Assembly: GCA_028866445.1 (NCBI GenBank)
Contig: JAGWIE010000078.1
Coordinates: 1-6,512, forward strand
Reading direction: 5' to 3'
Length of the DNA stretch: 6,512 nucleotides
From: Rhodospirillales bacterium
Lineage (GTDB): Bacteria; Pseudomonadota; Alphaproteobacteria; Acetobacterales; Acetobacteraceae
The notes under the pieces are model-generated. The model ran no database searches. It was not told the DNA's origin and saw nothing but the letters and a program-made list of their open reading frames with translations. Both the position numbers and the translations under genes were made by a program. Of this stretch, positions 1 through 6,001 are shown piece after piece. Positions within the stretch are counted from its first letter, which is position 1, and every line of letters begins with the position of its first letter.

Positions 1-50
1 AACACCGCAGACAGCTCAGCGACGAATTCACGCTTCTCTATGCGATCCAC
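1..50 (-). CDS. rplJ: Ribosomal protein L10, N-terminal fragment (runs off the left edge)
   Basis: Only the first 16 codons are visible. They read MDRIEKREFVAELSAV, which fits the start of alphaproteobacterial L10 (typically MDR..K..FV.EL...). L10 anchors the L7/L12 stalk on the 50S subunit, and its gene normally follows rplA and precedes rplL. The start is GTG at 48-50. An ATG two bases upstream is out of frame and meets a stop after four codons. A Shine-Dalgarno GGAG (57-60) lies 7 nt before the GTG. The 263-nt gap from rplA is long for a ribosomal operon and holds a structured leader (138-251). The rest of the protein lies outside the window. Confidence 0.9.
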   Translation of the reverse strand, partial: MDRIEKREFVAELSAV

Positions 51-137
51 ATCCGTCTCCAACTTGACGAGCAGTTTGGCGTTGCCGCCGCCCTACTCAG
101 GTTACCCAAGCAACCGGGACCATCCCGTTTGCCTTCG

Positions 138-251
138 CCTGTCCTTTACCAGAACCACCAAAGCCCCGCCGAAGCGAAACATCTGGCACCTCATCTACCG
201 TGTGCGGAGCAAACTCCATTAAACCCGAAGGTGCATGCGGTCTTGGACAGG
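138..251 (-). promoter_or_regulatory. Candidate L10 leader RNA (autoregulatory site before rplJ)
   Basis: Seen in the transcript sense (minus strand): a perfect 7-bp closing helix CCTGTCC (251-245) with GGACAGG (144-138). Inside it are a helix GCACC (234-230)/GGTGC (190-186) topped by hairpin GGAG-TTTG-CTCC (217-206), and a helix CAGA (185-182)/TCTG (153-150). Single-stranded purine-rich segments such as AAGACCG and GGTAAA sit at the junctions. Known: in many bacteria L10, with L7/L12, binds such a multi-helix leader between rplA and rplJ and represses rplJ-rplL translation. Position, size and architecture fit that leader class. The assignment is by eye; a covariance-model search was not possible. 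Confidence 0.72.
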
Positions 252-279
252 TCGGGAGCCTTGCGGCCCCCTGCCCGCT

Positions 280-295
280 CCAGCCCGAAGGCCGG
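280..295 (-). other. UUCG-capped hairpin just after rplA
   Basis: In the rplA transcript, about 18 nt after the stop, CCGGCC-TTCG-GGCTGG forms a 6-bp stem with one G-U pair and a very stable UUCG tetraloop. There is no T-tract after it, so it is not an intrinsic terminator. It may stabilise the 3' end of the rplK-rplA message or act as a processing or pausing site upstream of the rplJ leader. Its role is inferred. Confidence 0.45.
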
Positions 296-313
296 AACGA
301 ATTTCGTTATCAA

Positions 314-1003
314 TCAGGCGACGGTAGAAACGTCCACACGCACGCCAGGGCCCATGGTAGAAGAAAGCGCTACCTTTTGCAGATACGTGCCCTTCGCGCC
401 GGTCGGCTTTGCCTTCTGCACCGCGTCGATCAGCGCCTTGGCGTTTTCAACCAGCTTATCGGCCTCAAAGCTTGCCTTACCGATGCCGGCATGGATGATA
501 CCAGCCTTCTCCGCGCGGAACTCAACCTGACCGGACTTGGCGGCGGTAATGGCACCCTTCACGTCCATGGTCACGGTGCCGAGCTTCGGGTTCGGCATCA
601 GGCCGCGCGGGCCAAGAATTTTACCCAGCTTGCCAACCACGCCCATCATGTCCGGCGTGGCGATGCAGCGGTCGAACTGAATGTCGCCAGCCTGAATCTT
701 CTCGGCCAGGTCGTCGGAGCCCACCACATCCGCACCAGCGGCCAGGGCTTCATCAGCCTTGGCGCCACGGGCGAACACGCCCACGCGCAGGGTTTTGCCA
801 GTGCCATTCGGCAGAGACACCAGGCCGCGCACCATCTGGTCGGCATGGCGGGGGTCGATGCCGAGATTCAGCGAGATCTCGATGGTCTCGTCAAACTTGG
901 CGGTCGCATTCTTCTTGGCCAGAGTCACGGCGGCAGCCAGCTCGTAGAGCTTGTTGGCTTCAACGCTCGCGCGGGCAGTGGTCAGACGCTTATCATGTGC
1001 CAT
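314..1003 (-). CDS. rplA: 50S ribosomal protein L1
   Basis: The product is 229 residues, normal length for bacterial L1. L1 forms the mobile stalk at the ribosomal E site, binding 23S rRNA helices 76-78 and helping release deacylated tRNA. It is also the translational repressor of its own operon. Family signatures are visible: KILGPRGLMPNPKLGTVT (residues 128-145), the conserved FDETIEISLNLGID stretch near 37-50, and a C-terminal region around KGTYLQKVALSSTMGPG (204-220). The start ATG is 4 nt after the rplK stop, with a GGAGGG Shine-Dalgarno embedded in the last rplK codons, so the two are translated from one mRNA and are probably coupled. No odd residues or truncation were seen. Confidence 0.98.
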   Translation of the reverse strand: MAHDKRLTTARASVEANKLYELAAAVTLAKKNATAKFDETIEISLNLGIDPRHADQMVRGLVSLPNGTGKTLRVGVFARGAKADEALAAGADVVGSDDLAEKIQAGDIQFDRCIATPDMMGVVGKLGKILGPRGLMPNPKLGTVTMDVKGAITAAKSGQVEFRAEKAGIIHAGIGKASFEADKLVENAKALIDAVQKAKPTGAKGTYLQKVALSSTMGPGVRVDVSTVA

Positions 1004-1007
1004 GTTA

Positions 1008-1442
1008 TTAGCCCTCCACCACGGTCAGGCCCATGGAACGGGCGGAACCGGCCAGCATACGAACCGCGCCATCGGCGTCATTCGCGTTCATGTCCTTCAT
1101 CTTGGTCTTGGCGATCTCATGGAGCTGCGCCATCGTCACCTTGCCCACAGCCGCACCCTTGCCGGGGGTCGTGGTGCCCTTGGCAATGCCCGCCGCCTTC
1201 TTCAGGAAGTAGGTGTTGGGCGGGGTCTTCATAATAAAGGAGAACGTACGGTCAGCAAAGGCGGTGATGACCACCGGCACCGGCATACCGGGCTCCATTT
1301 GCTGCGTCGCCGCGTTAAATTCCTTCACGAACTGCATGATGTTCAAGCCACGCTGGCCGAGTGCTGGGCCCACCGGCGGCGAAGGATTCGCCTTGCCCGC
1401 GGGTATTTGCAGCTTGATATAGCCGACAATCTTCTTTGCCAT
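1008..1442 (-). CDS. rplK: 50S ribosomal protein L11
   Basis: The product is 144 residues, the standard length. L11 binds the GTPase-associated centre of 23S rRNA (helices 43-44) and is needed for factor-dependent steps and for stringent-factor activation. Visible signatures are the proline-rich N-domain PAGKANPSPPVGPALGQRG (14-32), with the two prolines of the thiopeptide-binding face, and the RNA-binding C-domain with the L11 signature around DADGAVRMLAGSARSMG (122-138). The ATG at 1440-1442 is preceded by AAAGGAG with a 6-nt spacer. The gene heads the visible operon rplK-rplA-rplJ. In many bacteria nusG lies directly upstream; here the upstream neighbour is an unrelated divergent gene, and rplK has its own leader and candidate promoter. 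Confidence 0.98.
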   Translation of the reverse strand: MAKKIVGYIKLQIPAGKANPSPPVGPALGQRGLNIMQFVKEFNAATQQMEPGMPVPVVITAFADRTFSFIMKTPPNTYFLKKAAGIAKGTTTPGKGAAVGKVTMAQLHEIAKTKMKDMNANDADGAVRMLAGSARSMGLTVVEG

Positions 1443-1448
1443 TTCTGG

Positions 1449-1455
1449 CTCCTTT
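1449..1455 (-). promoter_or_regulatory. Ribosome binding site of rplK
   Basis: AAAGGAG sits 6 nt before the rplK ATG. Its GGAGCC extension (1452-1447) is complementary to GGCTCC in the same leader (1544-1539). This is a possible way to hide the site, with the L1-binding element lying between the two strands. Confidence 0.8.
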
Positions 1456-1461
1456 CATCCT

Positions 1462-1480
1462 AATGGCTTATTCAGCCATT
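1462..1480 (-). other. Hairpin in the rplK leader
   Basis: AATGGCT and AGCCATT form a perfect 7-bp inverted repeat with a 5-nt loop (GAATA in the transcript). It directly follows the L1-like element and ends 19 nt before the rplK start. No T-tract follows, so it is not a terminator. It may be a spacer helix or part of the control of access to the rplK ribosome binding site. Confidence 0.55.
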
Positions 1481-1531
1481 GGACCGCGGTTCAGACGGCC
1501 GGGCACACCTGTCCCCAGCCTCCCGCGTTCC
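1481..1531 (-). promoter_or_regulatory. Candidate ribosomal protein L1-binding leader (autoregulation of rplK-rplA)
   Basis: In the transcript sense, an outer helix GGAACGCGG (1531-1523) pairs with CCGCGGTCC (1489-1481), 8 bp with a single A-G mismatch. An inner helix GGCTGGG (1520-1514) pairs with CCCGGCC (1503-1497) with one G-U. Between them is an asymmetric internal loop: GA on the 5' side and GUCUGAA on the 3' side. This copies the L1 site of 23S rRNA, where a helix is interrupted by GAG on one side and a UGAA-containing bulge on the other. Known: L1 binds such mRNA mimics and represses translation of L11 and L1. The match is by eye, but position and loop residues both agree. Confidence 0.75.
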
Positions 1532-1566
1532 GAGGGGCGGAGCCTTAGCCTACCCTCATCCACCTG

Positions 1567-1595
1567 TCTAGCACCTCTTGAAATTTTCTATTCAA
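1567..1595 (-). promoter_or_regulatory. Candidate sigma-70 promoter of the rplK operon
   Basis: On the minus strand, TTGAAT (1595-1590), a 17-nt spacer and GCTAGA (1572-1567) give a plausible housekeeping promoter. Transcription would start near 1560 and give a leader of about 118 nt containing the L1-like site. The -35 box overlaps one arm of an imperfectly spaced TTGAA...TTCAA repeat (1578-1595). The alternative is that rplK is also transcribed from further upstream. Confidence 0.45.
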
Positions 1596-1652
1596 ACACA
1601 AAATCCGCCGCGCGGTTCATAATCGGACCCACCAGCAATAAAAGGGCATCCA

Positions 1653-2288
1653 ATGGAAAAGTTGATCCGCTCAGCAATTGCAGCTTCCATGATCGGCTTT
1701 GGCGGGACAGCGCTCGCATCGGTGCCAGCCCTGCCAATTCGCGGCACAATTGATGCCGTACAGGGCCGCACACTCTCTGTAACGGAGACCTCCGGGACAA
1801 AGATCACCGTAACCCTGGCTCCCCACGCGGCTATAGCTGAGGTTATTCCCAGTTCCTTGGCAGCAGTAAAAGCTGGCAGCTATGTCGGCACGGCGGCGGT
1901 GCAGCAGATGGGCGGCACCTACCGGGCAATGGAACTTCAGATTTTTCCAGAGAAAATGCGCGGCATCGGCCTGGGAACACGGCAATGGAATTTGGCGCCT
2001 CACAGCACAATGACGAACGGCACGGTGGGGAGTATGGCCAATGCAGTTGGAACCGTGGGTACAGTAAGCGGTTCGGGCGATTTGACGCTAACGGTGAATG
2101 ACGGCAGCGGAACCAAGACCGTATTGGTGCCCCAAGGCGTGCCGGTTGTTACTTATGCGCCGGGAAGCTTAACAAACCTTCAGCCGGGCGCGCATATCAT
2201 CTTTTTCCCGTCAGGTGCTGTTGCAAACGGGTCAGTTACCACCAGCCGCATCGGCGTTGGCAAAGATGGGCTGACACCGCCGATGTGA
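1653..2288 (+). CDS. Secreted DUF5666-like protein of unknown function
   Basis: The product is 211 residues. A signal peptide is clear: KLIR, a hydrophobic stretch (about 8-20), then ALA-S with likely cleavage after residue 22, so the mature protein should be periplasmic. Two similar beta-rich domains follow. Domain 1 (about 28-98) has IRGTIDAVQGRTLSV, ITVTLAPHAAIAEV and LAAVKAGSYVGTAA. Domain 2 (about 130-202) repeats the pattern with AVGTVGTVSGSGDLTLTV, KTVLVPQGVPVV and LTNLQPGAHIIFFP. The linker carries RGIGLGTRQWNLAPHSTMTNGTVG-like features of the family. This layout suggests small OB-like domains. No catalytic residues are recognisable, and relatives are sometimes labelled metal ABC transporter permease, for which nothing here speaks. 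The ATG has a modest AAAGGG site 6 nt upstream; only a weak promoter is visible (CATAAT at 1618-1623, no good -35). It stands alone between divergent rplK and the convergent lipid operon. Confidence 0.85.
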   Translation: MEKLIRSAIAASMIGFGGTALASVPALPIRGTIDAVQGRTLSVTETSGTKITVTLAPHAAIAEVIPSSLAAVKAGSYVGTAAVQQMGGTYRAMELQIFPEKMRGIGLGTRQWNLAPHSTMTNGTVGSMANAVGTVGTVSGSGDLTLTVNDGSGTKTVLVPQGVPVVTYAPGSLTNLQPGAHIIFFPSGAVANGSVTTSRIGVGKDGLTPPM

Positions 2289-2303
2289 TGCCATCGCTGC
2301 AAC

Positions 2304-2711
2304 TCAGCTTCGCGCCACCCACAGGCACGCCGCACATGCGGCTGCAGCAGCCAAGCCTGTGGCCACCATGCCCCAAATGAGATCGGCCACCGTTACAAGG
2401 GGTGGCCAATGGCGCAAGGTTGCCTGGTTGGTAAGGTCGTAGGTGGCATAGGCCACCAGCCCCAGACCGGCGCCGCGCAGCAGAGCCATACCTGGCTTCT
2501 GCGACGGCAAAACGGCGAACGTCACGATACCGCCAATATAAAGCAGATAAAACAATACGGCCGGAACGGGCCGGACGCTGCCTGCCAGCAAATCTCCCAA
2601 AGCGGGTTTGTAAAACCGGGAGGACATGGTGCCGAGCCAGACGGCATCCAGGCAAACAAACGCCAGGAAGGTCGCCAGATAGGCGGTCAGAATCGATTTC
2701 ACCAGCGTCAT
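2304..2711 (-). CDS. DUF2177 family membrane protein
   Basis: The product is 135 residues with four predicted membrane segments, near residues 4-26, 49-68, 76-95 and 107-130. Family hallmarks are LDAVWLG in helix 1 (21-27), FYLLYIGGIV (54-63), and YATYDLTNQATLRHWP after helix 3 (88-103). The biochemical function of the family is not known; it recurs next to Cfa-like methyltransferases, DUF1365 and FAD oxidoreductases in ECF-controlled stress operons, so a role at the membrane in lipid modification or export is an inference. Its ATG overlaps the stop of the upstream methyltransferase (ATGA). The only purine-rich site (GAAGGG) abuts the start codon, so expression probably relies on translational coupling. 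Its stop is 15 nt from the stop of the convergent DUF5666-like gene. Confidence 0.9.
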   Translation of the reverse strand: MTLVKSILTAYLATFLAFVCLDAVWLGTMSSRFYKPALGDLLAGSVRPVPAVLFYLLYIGGIVTFAVLPSQKPGMALLRGAGLGLVAYATYDLTNQATLRHWPPLVTVADLIWGMVATGLAAAAACAACLWVARS

Positions 2712-3922
2712 CCCTTCAATTCATATAGCCCGACATCGACCCGCCCGCTGGCGAAGCCTGCCTCGCAATAGCAAAGATAGTAGGTCCAGAGCCTACGGAA
2801 ACGGGCGTCAAACCCCATGGCTTCAATGCGCGGCCAGGCGGCCAGAAAGCGTAAGCGCCATTCCGCCAGCGTACGGGCGTAGCTGATGCCAAAATGCTGC
2901 ACCCGGCTCGGCACCAGGCCAGCTTGTTTGGCTTGCTCGGCAATCACAGTTTTGGTGGGCAGCATTCCACCAGGAAAAATATGGCGCTGGATGAAATCCG
3001 GCGTACGCCGATACCCCGGGTAGTAGCCTTCATCTATGGTAATGACCTGCAGCACCGCCCGCCCGCCCGCCTTCAGCCGCGCGCGCAAGGCCTGGAAATA
3101 TACCGGCCAATAAGTCTCCCCCACCGCTTCCAGCATTTCGACGGACACAACCCGGTCGTAGCTGCCCGTCTCGTCACGGTAATCCCGTAAGGCAAGCTGT
3201 ACCTGTTTGTTTAACCCGGCTTGGGCAATCACGCTTCGGGCATAGGCAAGCTGGGCCGGGGATATCGTGAGCCCCGTAACGCGAGCACCGGCCATGCCGA
3301 GATGCCGAGCAAGCGCCCCCCAACCGCAGCCGATTTCAAGCACCGAGCCACCGCAGGGAACGCCCAGCCAATCGGCGATCAGCGCCAATTTGCGGTGCTG
3401 GGCGGTTTCCAGCGTATCATCCGCTTGCTCATACAGGCCCGAGGAATAGAGCATCGAGGGATCGAGCCAGGCCGCATAGAAATCATTGCCGAGATCGTAA
3501 TGCGCCATGATATTGCGCCGCGCGCCTGTGCGGGTGTTGGCGTGGGTGGCATGGCGCAGGCGGTTGAACCATCGCGCAGGTATGGCAAACAACCCGCCTG
3601 GGGCGGCATCGGCCTCATTCAGACCTGCTAAGGTAAGCAAGGCCGTAAGGTCCGGGCTGGACCAAGCGCCTTCAAGATAGCTTTCATAAAATCCGGCTTC
3701 TCCGTTCAGCAGCATGGCGCGAAGCAGGCGTGTGTTGTGCAGCTCAATCACGGCATCGGGGCCGGGTAAGACGCCTTGCCCCTCCAAAAAACTGCCATCC
3801 GGCAGCACGCAGGTAAGGCGCCCATAGCGCAGCTTGTTCAAAAGGCGCCGCAGGATAAATGCCGCCAGCAGGCTGCCTGGCTTAGAAGGCGAGCCCGCGG
3901 CGGGCTGGGCAATGTCGCTCAT
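2708..3922 (-). CDS. cfa: Cfa-like SAM-dependent phospholipid acyl-chain methyltransferase
   Basis: The product is 404 residues, similar to bacterial cyclopropane-fatty-acyl-phospholipid synthases. These enzymes add a SAM methyl carbon to cis double bonds of phospholipid chains at the inner membrane face. Visible features are AHYDLGNDFYAAWLDPSMLYS (140-160), SAM-binding VLEIGCGWGALARHLG (194-209), VTGLTISPAQLAYA (215-228), VEMLEAVG (261-268) and IFPGGMLP (315-322). Compared with E. coli Cfa, the bicarbonate-pocket Glu, Ile and Tyr are kept (E265, I294, Y348), but Cys is Ser (S161) and His is Gln (Q292). The product may therefore be a cyclopropane or a methyl-branched chain, as for UfaM of R. 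sphaeroides. The start chosen is ATG 3922, overlapping the DUF1365 stop (ATGA) with GAGGAA 7 nt upstream. A longer frame reaching 4027 lies inside DUF1365 and lacks family similarity. Confidence 0.93.
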   Translation of the reverse strand: MSDIAQPAAGSPSKPGSLLAAFILRRLLNKLRYGRLTCVLPDGSFLEGQGVLPGPDAVIELHNTRLLRAMLLNGEAGFYESYLEGAWSSPDLTALLTLAGLNEADAAPGGLFAIPARWFNRLRHATHANTRTGARRNIMAHYDLGNDFYAAWLDPSMLYSSGLYEQADDTLETAQHRKLALIADWLGVPCGGSVLEIGCGWGALARHLGMAGARVTGLTISPAQLAYARSVIAQAGLNKQVQLALRDYRDETGSYDRVVSVEMLEAVGETYWPVYFQALRARLKAGGRAVLQVITIDEGYYPGYRRTPDFIQRHIFPGGMLPTKTVIAEQAKQAGLVPSRVQHFGISYARTLAEWRLRFLAAWPRIEAMGFDARFRRLWTYYLCYCEAGFASGRVDVGLYELKG

Positions 3923-4686
3923 GCAGCGTTCCTCGTTATATCTTTGCCGGTACTCACCAGCGCGGCGGGGGGTGGCGGGCAGCGGCGCAGGCGGATGCCC
4001 TTGAGCCATAGGCGCAATGCCTCCCAATGGATCGCGCTCATAACCTTTATGCCGAGCAGCGGGTGGGCAAGTGCCGCACGCAGCAAATTCGCATCTGTTA
4101 AAGCGCGGCGCGGCCCGGCAAGTGTGGCCCGCAACATAATGCCTTCGGCATCCGCTACGGCGATATGCAGTCCTATCGCCTCATTTGGCGGCGTGAGCGT
4201 GAAACGGTAGCGCAGCGCCATCTCCATAAACGGAGAAACATGGAAGCATTTTTCCGCTTCCTGGTGCAGCGGCGCCGCGGCACCAGGTGCTACCGGGCAG
4301 AGATAAACATGGCGCTGACCGAAGGTGTTGTTCACCTCATATAAAACCGCGCGCAATTCGCCCCCGGCGGCGTGGCAGAAAAACAGGTTGATCGGGTTGA
4401 ACCCCAGCCCCAAAAACCGCGGCAGTGTAAACAACTGAATTTTCGCGGCGGCTTCCTCCAGCCCCGCTTCGGTCAAGCAAGACTCCACCCAAGGGCGCAG
4501 CCTGGTAGTGCCATCGCCGTAGTCGCGCTCATTCACACTGAACAGATTGAACCGGTTGTATGAAAACAGCTTCGGCACGGGGGGCGTGTCGAGGTCTAAC
4601 AGCAGATAGGGTAGTTTGTAGGCCAGCGCGTGCTGGCGCGGGCGCGTTCGGGTGTGGGTGATTCGTGCCGCGTAAAGCGCGCTCAT
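3919..4686 (-). CDS. DUF1365 family protein
   Basis: The product is 255 residues, normal for DUF1365. Family blocks are present in order: HTRTRPRQHALAYKLPYLLLD (11-31, shown in part), FSYNRFNLFSVNERDYGDG (41-59), LFTLPRFLGLGFNPINLFFC (85-104), EVNNTFGQRHVYL (117-129), and KCFHVSPFMEM followed by YRF (146-162). A C-terminal amphipathic stretch (about 208-231) could touch the membrane. The biochemical function is not established. The family is almost always found beside an FAD oxidoreductase and a Cfa-like enzyme, so a supporting role in the same acyl-chain modification is inferred. The start ATG overlaps the stop of the oxidoreductase and its own stop overlaps the methyltransferase start, both as ATGA. 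Its own ribosome site is weak, consistent with coupling. Confidence 0.92.
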   Translation of the reverse strand: MSALYAARITHTRTRPRQHALAYKLPYLLLDLDTPPVPKLFSYNRFNLFSVNERDYGDGTTRLRPWVESCLTEAGLEEAAAKIQLFTLPRFLGLGFNPINLFFCHAAGGELRAVLYEVNNTFGQRHVYLCPVAPGAAAPLHQEAEKCFHVSPFMEMALRYRFTLTPPNEAIGLHIAVADAEGIMLRATLAGPRRALTDANLLRAALAHPLLGIKVMSAIHWEALRLWLKGIRLRRCPPPPAALVSTGKDITRNAA

Positions 4687-5996
4687 GCTGCTTGCCTGAG
4701 CACTGGAACGGGAATACGACCAGATTCAACGGCAACACGCCAAGGTCGGCGCACGCCGCCCAGCGCCTCTGCCACCGCAAGCCCCGCTTGCAGGCCATCT
4801 TCGTGAAACCCCGCACCCCACCAGGCCCCGCAAAACCAGGTGCGGTTAAAGCCCTGCACTTCCCAAAGGCGTTTTTGCGCGCGCAGGGCCGCGACGTCGA
4901 ACACCGGGTGGGTGAAGCTTTGGCGCAGCGCCACGCCACGCAAAGGCCATGGAGAATTAAGCGTGACAAACCATTGTCGCTCGGGCGGCAGGTTTTGCAG
5001 CCGGTTCATCCAGTACGTTACGGCACCCTCATCGCCGCCGCTCATGTAATTCCACGCGGCCCACGCGGCACGGCGCTTCGGCATTGCCGCCGCATCTCCG
5101 TGCAGCACCACCTCGTTGCTCGTGGTACGGAAGGCGCCGATAATCTCACGCTCCAGCGGGCTGGGATCGGCCAGCAGCGCAAAAGCCTCATCCGCGTGGC
5201 AAGCCAGCACCAATTCATCGAAGCTGGCCGTGCCACCGGGCACAGCAAGCTCAACCCCGCCGCCATGCCGCCTGACTGCCGTAACCGGCGTGCCGGATTG
5301 AACAATGCCGGAGAAACCCGCGCGGAGTTTTTCGACATAATTGCGCGAACCGCTCTGCACCGTACGCCACACCGGCCGCCGCGTGAGCTTGAGCAGCCCA
5401 TGGTTGTTACAAAACCTGATGAAGGAGGCAGCGGGAAGATCGCCCGCCATCCCTAGCGGGCAGGACCATACGGCGGCAACCATCGGGTATAGATGATCGT
5501 GCAGAAACGCGTTACCAAATCCGCCCTGGCGCAGATAGCTGCGCAGGCTCATATCGCCCAGCGCCGCAACGGCACCCGGCGCTTGGCGGTAAAAGCGCAA
5601 AAGATCAATCAGCATGGACCAGAAACGCGGGCGCAGCATATTCATCGGCTGGGCGAACATGCCGCGCAGAGACGAGCCTGAATATTCGAGCGCCCCATCA
5701 TGCAACGAGACGGAGAAAGACATGTCCGTCGCCTCGGTCGTCACACCAAGATGCGCGAAGAGTGCTGTCAAATTGGGATAGGCTGGCTCGTTATAAACGA
5801 TAAAGCCGGTATCTACCGCCATGCCTTCCACCTCTACAGTGTGGCTATGACCACCGAGGCGGGGTTCAGCTTCAAACAGGGTGACATTATGCTGCTGCCC
5901 CAGCAGCCAGGCGCAGGAAAGGCCAGTAATGCCTGCCCCCACGACGGCAATGTTTCGCGCCGCCCCGTTCTTCTTGCCGATTGTTGCATTTATCAT
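4683..5996 (-). CDS. FAD-dependent oxidoreductase/desaturase (amine oxidase-like fold), lipid-modification operon
   Basis: The product is 437 residues. An N-terminal Rossmann fold, IAVVGAGITGLS (16-27), followed by LFEAEPRLGGH (40-50), binds FAD. The family block VDTGFIVYNEPAYPNL (61-76), the WSCPLG and FIRFCNNHGLL region (177-202), and the C-terminal FAD contact TWFCGAWWGAGFHEDGLQAG (386-405) mark the NAD/FAD-binding family that accompanies DUF1365 and Cfa-like enzymes. No signal peptide is present. A likely role is redox chemistry on phospholipid acyl chains; UfaD of R. sphaeroides, a desaturase in furan fatty acid synthesis, is a functional precedent but the orthology is not proven. ATG 5996 was chosen because it sits just before the Rossmann strand and 5 nt after an ECF-type -10 box. 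Starts upstream at 6053 or 6074 would add residues without similarity and lie across the promoter. First gene of the four-gene operon. Confidence 0.92.
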   Translation of the reverse strand: MINATIGKKNGAARNIAVVGAGITGLSCAWLLGQQHNVTLFEAEPRLGGHSHTVEVEGMAVDTGFIVYNEPAYPNLTALFAHLGVTTEATDMSFSVSLHDGALEYSGSSLRGMFAQPMNMLRPRFWSMLIDLLRFYRQAPGAVAALGDMSLRSYLRQGGFGNAFLHDHLYPMVAAVWSCPLGMAGDLPAASFIRFCNNHGLLKLTRRPVWRTVQSGSRNYVEKLRAGFSGIVQSGTPVTAVRRHGGGVELAVPGGTASFDELVLACHADEAFALLADPSPLEREIIGAFRTTSNEVVLHGDAAAMPKRRAAWAAWNYMSGGDEGAVTYWMNRLQNLPPERQWFVTLNSPWPLRGVALRQSFTHPVFDVAALRAQKRLWEVQGFNRTWFCGAWWGAGFHEDGLQAGLAVAEALGGVRRPWRVAVESGRIPVPVLRQAA

Positions 5997-6001
5997 GCTC
6001 T

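Noticed and set aside
200..1234. A 344-codon open frame on the plus strand opposite rplA and rplK.
   Set aside because: It lies antisense to two certain ribosomal genes, has no recognisable domain, and is a by-product of GC-rich codons on the other strand.
1663..1668. A further TGATCC on the plus strand near the start of the DUF5666-like gene.
   Set aside because: It is inside the coding sequence and has no TAT(A/C)GG-like -10 at 17-18 nt. It does not look like an ECF promoter.
2329..2342. Hairpin GCCGCA-CA-TGCGGC as a terminator for the DUF5666-like gene.
   Set aside because: The 2-nt loop is too tight, no T-tract follows, and it lies within the DUF2177 coding sequence.
3923..4027. A 35-residue N-terminal extension of the Cfa-like protein.
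   Set aside because: It lies entirely within the DUF1365 gene and has no ribosome site. ATG 3922 has a good GAGGAA site and the same ATGA overlap as the other junctions.
4665..5456. A 263-codon open frame on the plus strand inside the FAD oxidoreductase region.
   Set aside because: It is antisense to a well-supported gene and has the low-complexity Arg/His/Pro-rich composition typical of shadow frames.
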